A stretch of DNA of 35,777 nt. It comes from a virus. The position numbers were made by a program, and so were the translations under genes. The notes under the pieces were generated by a model. It saw nothing but the letters and a program-made list of their open reading frames with translations, was not told where the DNA came from and did not search any database. This document shows positions 33,431 to 35,777 of the stretch, one piece after another. Each line of letters starts with the position of its first letter. The first letter of the stretch is position 1. The stretch lies in the IMG/VR virus record IMGVR_UViG_3300037119_005203, positions 1 through 35,777 of that record. One strand, given 5' to 3'.

Positions 33431-35777
33431 CTATCTCCGCGGATTGTTGGCGATCAGCACGCCGCTAGCCGGCCCGCTGCTTTCCAGCGAAAACGTATGG
33501 TTGGCATCGCTCAGTCCGGTGGCGTATTGCATCACGGTGATCGGTGCCGGCGGACCCTTGATTTCGAGCGGCGAAGAGGACACCACGGGCGATACGCCGG
33601 TACCGGCCCGAACCGCGGTGCCGTCCTGTTTCAGCGTCGCGGTGCAATCCGAGTTGCTGGATGGATAGACCACGCCCCAGGCCATCGCCCGGCCGGCCAC
33701 GGTGGCGATCGATAGCGAACAGACCACGCCGCCGGTCCCGATCGAGCCGGTGGCCGCGGTGGTGTTGCTCGCCGCGCCGTCAATGATCCGGAGGATATCA
33801 ACCGAATTGATCGCCAGTTCTGAGGTGTTAATCGCGCCGGCCTGGATGTTACCAGCGGTGATGGTATCGGCCGCGATCTGCGTTGAGGTGATAGTGCTCG
33901 ATGCGATCTGGGTTGCGGTGATCGAGCCAGCGATAATGCGCGACGCGGCAATGGTGCCATCCGCGTACATATCGCCGCGAATTGCGATCTTGGGCGAGCC
34001 GGCAACATTGGCGACGGTGAAGATAGGCACCGGACTGCCGCCGCCGACCCCTGGCGCCGCAATCTGAAACTTGTCCTGCACAAACGTCGCTGACGAAATC
34101 CCGCCGCCGCCATTGAGCAGTTCAAAGCCGGTCGAGTAGCCGTTGACGTCGAGCGTGACGCCATAATTCGCCGCGCCCCAGCCCTCGATCGAAGCAATCG
34201 CGGTAGAATGCGTGTTGATCGAGGTGGTATGGCCGGCAATCGCCGCGTTGGTGGTTACCTTATAGGATGCAAACGCGCTGTTGGTATCTGCGATCGCGGT
34301 GGCGTTGGTGATGATATCGGCCTGCGCGGCGTCGATATCGTCCTCGGTGTTATCCACCCGCGCGCTGACCGTCGTAATCGAGCTGGCCAACGCCGCATCG
34401 GCGGACGTCATCACCGTCTCGACATGAGAGATTTCAGCCAGCGATGTCGCTAACACGCTATCCGTTCGCGACGACATCTGCGAACGGGTTTCTTTCTGAT
34501 CGGTCCAATTCCGCGCCATGTCGCGCGCGGTATAGGTGGCGATCCGTTGCTCGACTTCGGTCAGCCGGTCATTCAGATAGTCCATCACGCTGGTGACTTG
34601 CACGGCGATCCAGGCCGGGATATCGGCGGCCGGAATGTCCGGCGTCGTGACGTCGAGCCAGTCGCTCCACAGCATGTCGCGCGGCGATGATGGCAGATAC
34701 TGGCCGCGCACCTGATAGGCGGTTTGCTCGATCAAGCCTTGGCTGATCAAAAGCGCGCCGGCCTGCAGCTGATCGGTACGGCCGCGGGTGACATGGCTGA
34801 GGTCGAAAGTCAGCCGGACTTCGTACTGGATGCCGACCACGCCGGAGAGCGAACCGTCCCACGCAATCCGGATCGCCGGGCGGCGGCCGAGCCCGTCGGC
34901 GTCGTAGAGCGTCGCGCCCTCCGCATACCAATCAACCACGCCCTGCGGCGGTGGCCGCACGATGGCGGTCGGGCCGGTCGATACGCCGGTGTAATCGACC
35001 GCGTGGGTCCAGTCATAATCCGTCGGGTCAATCTCGGTGACGTTCATGACGACGTCGAGATTGCCGCGATCGGTGACGCTATCGACGCGAAACAGCTTGG
35101 TTATGTAGCCGTTGCGGAACGAATCCCAGGTCCCGATGTCGCCGGGCTCGATCACCCAGTAGGCCGGCGGAAACGCCAGCACATGGGTGCGGGCGCGCTG
35201 CGCCTCCTCGATGCCGCTTTTTTGCAAGCGCTGCACCTGCGCGCGGTACGGCACAAAGTCGAACGACGGGTTGGCCATCAGGCGGCGGTTGCCGTCATGC
35301 GGCTCAAGGTCGGTGCGGTACAGCGCCGGCGCGGTGGCGGTCTCCCAGCCCTGCGCCGGGTCGGGGTAGGTGCCTTGAATCCCGTTGACGCTGTCGGCCA
35401 GCCCGAAGAACGGCCGATACACCTGCTGCTCGCTCGACAGCAGATCGGCGTCGGCCCACGAAAAGCTCGGCGAATCCGGCGCGCCGAGGTGGATCTTGTA
35501 CGAGCCGCCGATCTCGGAGAGGCGGCCCTGACACCCGGTCAGCAGCGCCTCGATCGCATTGGCCGGCTGGCTTGAGACGTGGATCTGGCCGCCGGTGCGA
35601 TAGCTGGGCTCGGCGCCGCTTTCGCCGACGATCGTGGCCCGGCACTTGGCGATCTGGCTGTTCCAGTTCACGGCCGGCAGCCGCGCCGCGCCGGTCATAT
35701 TCTGCAGGCCGTAAAACCATTGGCCGTTGTAGCGAATGCCGCGCAGCACATTGTAAATCTGCACCGCCGGCAGCTGA
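33431..35777 (-). CDS. Tail tip attachment protein, lambda gpJ-like, 5' end missing
   Basis: The frame is open to the window edge, so the first residues are absent; the part seen is 781 residues. Residues 1-370 include gpJ-type segments (RATIVGESGAEPSYRTGGQIHVSSQPANAIEALLTGCQG) and a fibronectin-like stretch. A coiled-coil part (VMDYLNDRLTEVEQRIATYTARDMA) follows, then the DUF1983-type tip domain (RGDMYADGTIAASRIIAGSITATQI with repeated TAGNI). It forms the tip that contacts the host. A GTG at 35764 is in frame, but upstream codons stay open, so the true start lies outside the window. Confidence 0.9.
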   Translation of the reverse strand, partial: QLPAVQIYNVLRGIRYNGQWFYGLQNMTGAARLPAVNWNSQIAKCRATIVGESGAEPSYRTGGQIHVSSQPANAIEALLTGCQGRLSEIGGSYKIHLGAPDSPSFSWADADLLSSEQQVYRPFFGLADSVNGIQGTYPDPAQGWETATAPALYRTDLEPHDGNRRLMANPSFDFVPYRAQVQRLQKSGIEEAQRARTHVLAFPPAYWVIEPGDIGTWDSFRNGYITKLFRVDSVTDRGNLDVVMNVTEIDPTDYDWTHAVDYTGVSTGPTAIVRPPPQGVVDWYAEGATLYDADGLGRRPAIRIAWDGSLSGVVGIQYEVRLTFDLSHVTRGRTDQLQAGALLISQGLIEQTAYQVRGQYLPSSPRDMLWSDWLDVTTPDIPAADIPAWIAVQVTSVMDYLNDRLTEVEQRIATYTARDMARNWTDQKETRSQMSSRTDSVLATSLAEISHVETVMTSADAALASSITTVSARVDNTEDDIDAAQADIITNATAIADTNSAFASYKVTTNAAIAGHTTSINTHSTAIASIEGWGAANYGVTLDVNGYSTGFELLNGGGGISSATFVQDKFQIAAPGVGGGSPVPIFTVANVAGSPKIAIRGDMYADGTIAASRIIAGSITATQIASSTITSTQIAADTITAGNIQAGAINTSELAINSVDILRIIDGAASNTTAATGSIGTGGVVCSLSIATVAGRAMAWGVVYPSSNSDCTATLKQDGTAVRAGTGVSPVVSSSPLEIKGPPAPITVMQYATGLSDANHTFSLESSGPASGVLIANNPRR

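Noticed and set aside
34724-35575. 283-residue plus-strand ORF opposite gpJ
   Set aside because: Shadow of a large, clearly recognisable tail protein; no binding site or motif.
1-35777. tRNA genes, integrase and CI-type repressor
   Set aside because: Looked for by cloverleaf arms and by family motifs; none was seen, so lysogeny cannot be argued from this window.

Overview
The window looks like part of the genome of a tailed double-stranded DNA phage (or a very phage-like prophage) of an alphaproteobacterium, probably of the Rhizobiales type. The evidence is a GC-rich, tightly packed layout of short genes with ATGA, TAATG and TGATG stop/start overlaps, a GcrA-family regulator (a cell-cycle factor family of Alphaproteobacteria), a RecE/RecT-type recombination pair, an amidase endolysin with a holin-like protein, and a lambda gpJ-like tail tip protein. 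Terminase, portal, capsid and the rest of the tail are missing. Genes are cut at both ends: an HNH nuclease runs off the left end and the gpJ homologue off the right end, both on the minus strand. This fits a circular or permuted genome whose structural block lies outside the window. No integrase, CI-type repressor, tRNA or CRISPR array was found.

Layout. (1) 1-1062: end of a leftward HNH gene, then about 560 bases with no convincing gene but several palindromes and a leftward terminator. (2) 1063-8459, plus strand: about 20 mostly small early-type genes, many preceded by the same ribosome-binding cassette AAAGGAGATCA and some by a hairpin GGGCTTAGCCC followed by GGAAAG. The recognisable members are an AAA+ ATPase with a helical partner protein, a small HTH protein and an ASCH-domain protein. 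(3) 8414-10544, minus: a ParB-like protein, an ABC-ATPase/GNAT fusion (COG2401 type) and an unknown protein, a compact three-gene cassette. (4) 10569-11411, plus: two small genes. (5) 11390-17860, minus: a long leftward operon of small phage proteins, several with zinc-binding cysteines, plus a DEAD/H-type SF2 helicase, a NusG-like factor and an HTH protein. (6) 17861-18703: a gene-poor stretch holding a possible structured RNA with an intrinsic terminator, and operator-like sites. (7) 18704-22635, minus: RuvC-like resolvase, a PD-(D/E)XK-like protein, an MT-A70 DNA methyltransferase, a GcrA-like regulator and a Cro-like repressor. (8) 22857-29222, plus: a ribbon-helix-helix protein, RecE-like nuclease, RecT with a second gene nested in its 3' end, a DUF968/HNH-like protein, a repetitive zinc-finger protein, a HIRAN protein and small genes. 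(9) 29231-35777, minus: a polysaccharide-lyase-like protein, endolysin, holin-like protein, fibre genes and gpJ.

How it fits together. The Cro-like gene and the two opposed operons that start around 22.65 kb form the regulatory centre. The 9-mer GCTTATCAT recurs near 22.69, 18.68, 17.92 and 11.98 kb, always outside annotated genes, which suggests one operator family controlling several leftward promoters and the rightward recombination operon. The NusG-like protein could promote read-through of the long leftward operon. RecE-like, RecT, RuvC-like and DUF968 proteins make a recombination set. The methyltransferase next to a GcrA homologue suggests that DNA methylation and host transcription are linked. 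The most unusual items are the candidate structured RNA (about 17.98-18.50 kb), the gene nested in recT, the zinc-finger repeat protein, the ABC-GNAT/ParB cassette, the two 5' elements repeated across the left operon, and the R-A-[LI]-[DE]-L motif shared by the AAA+ ATPase and its neighbour.
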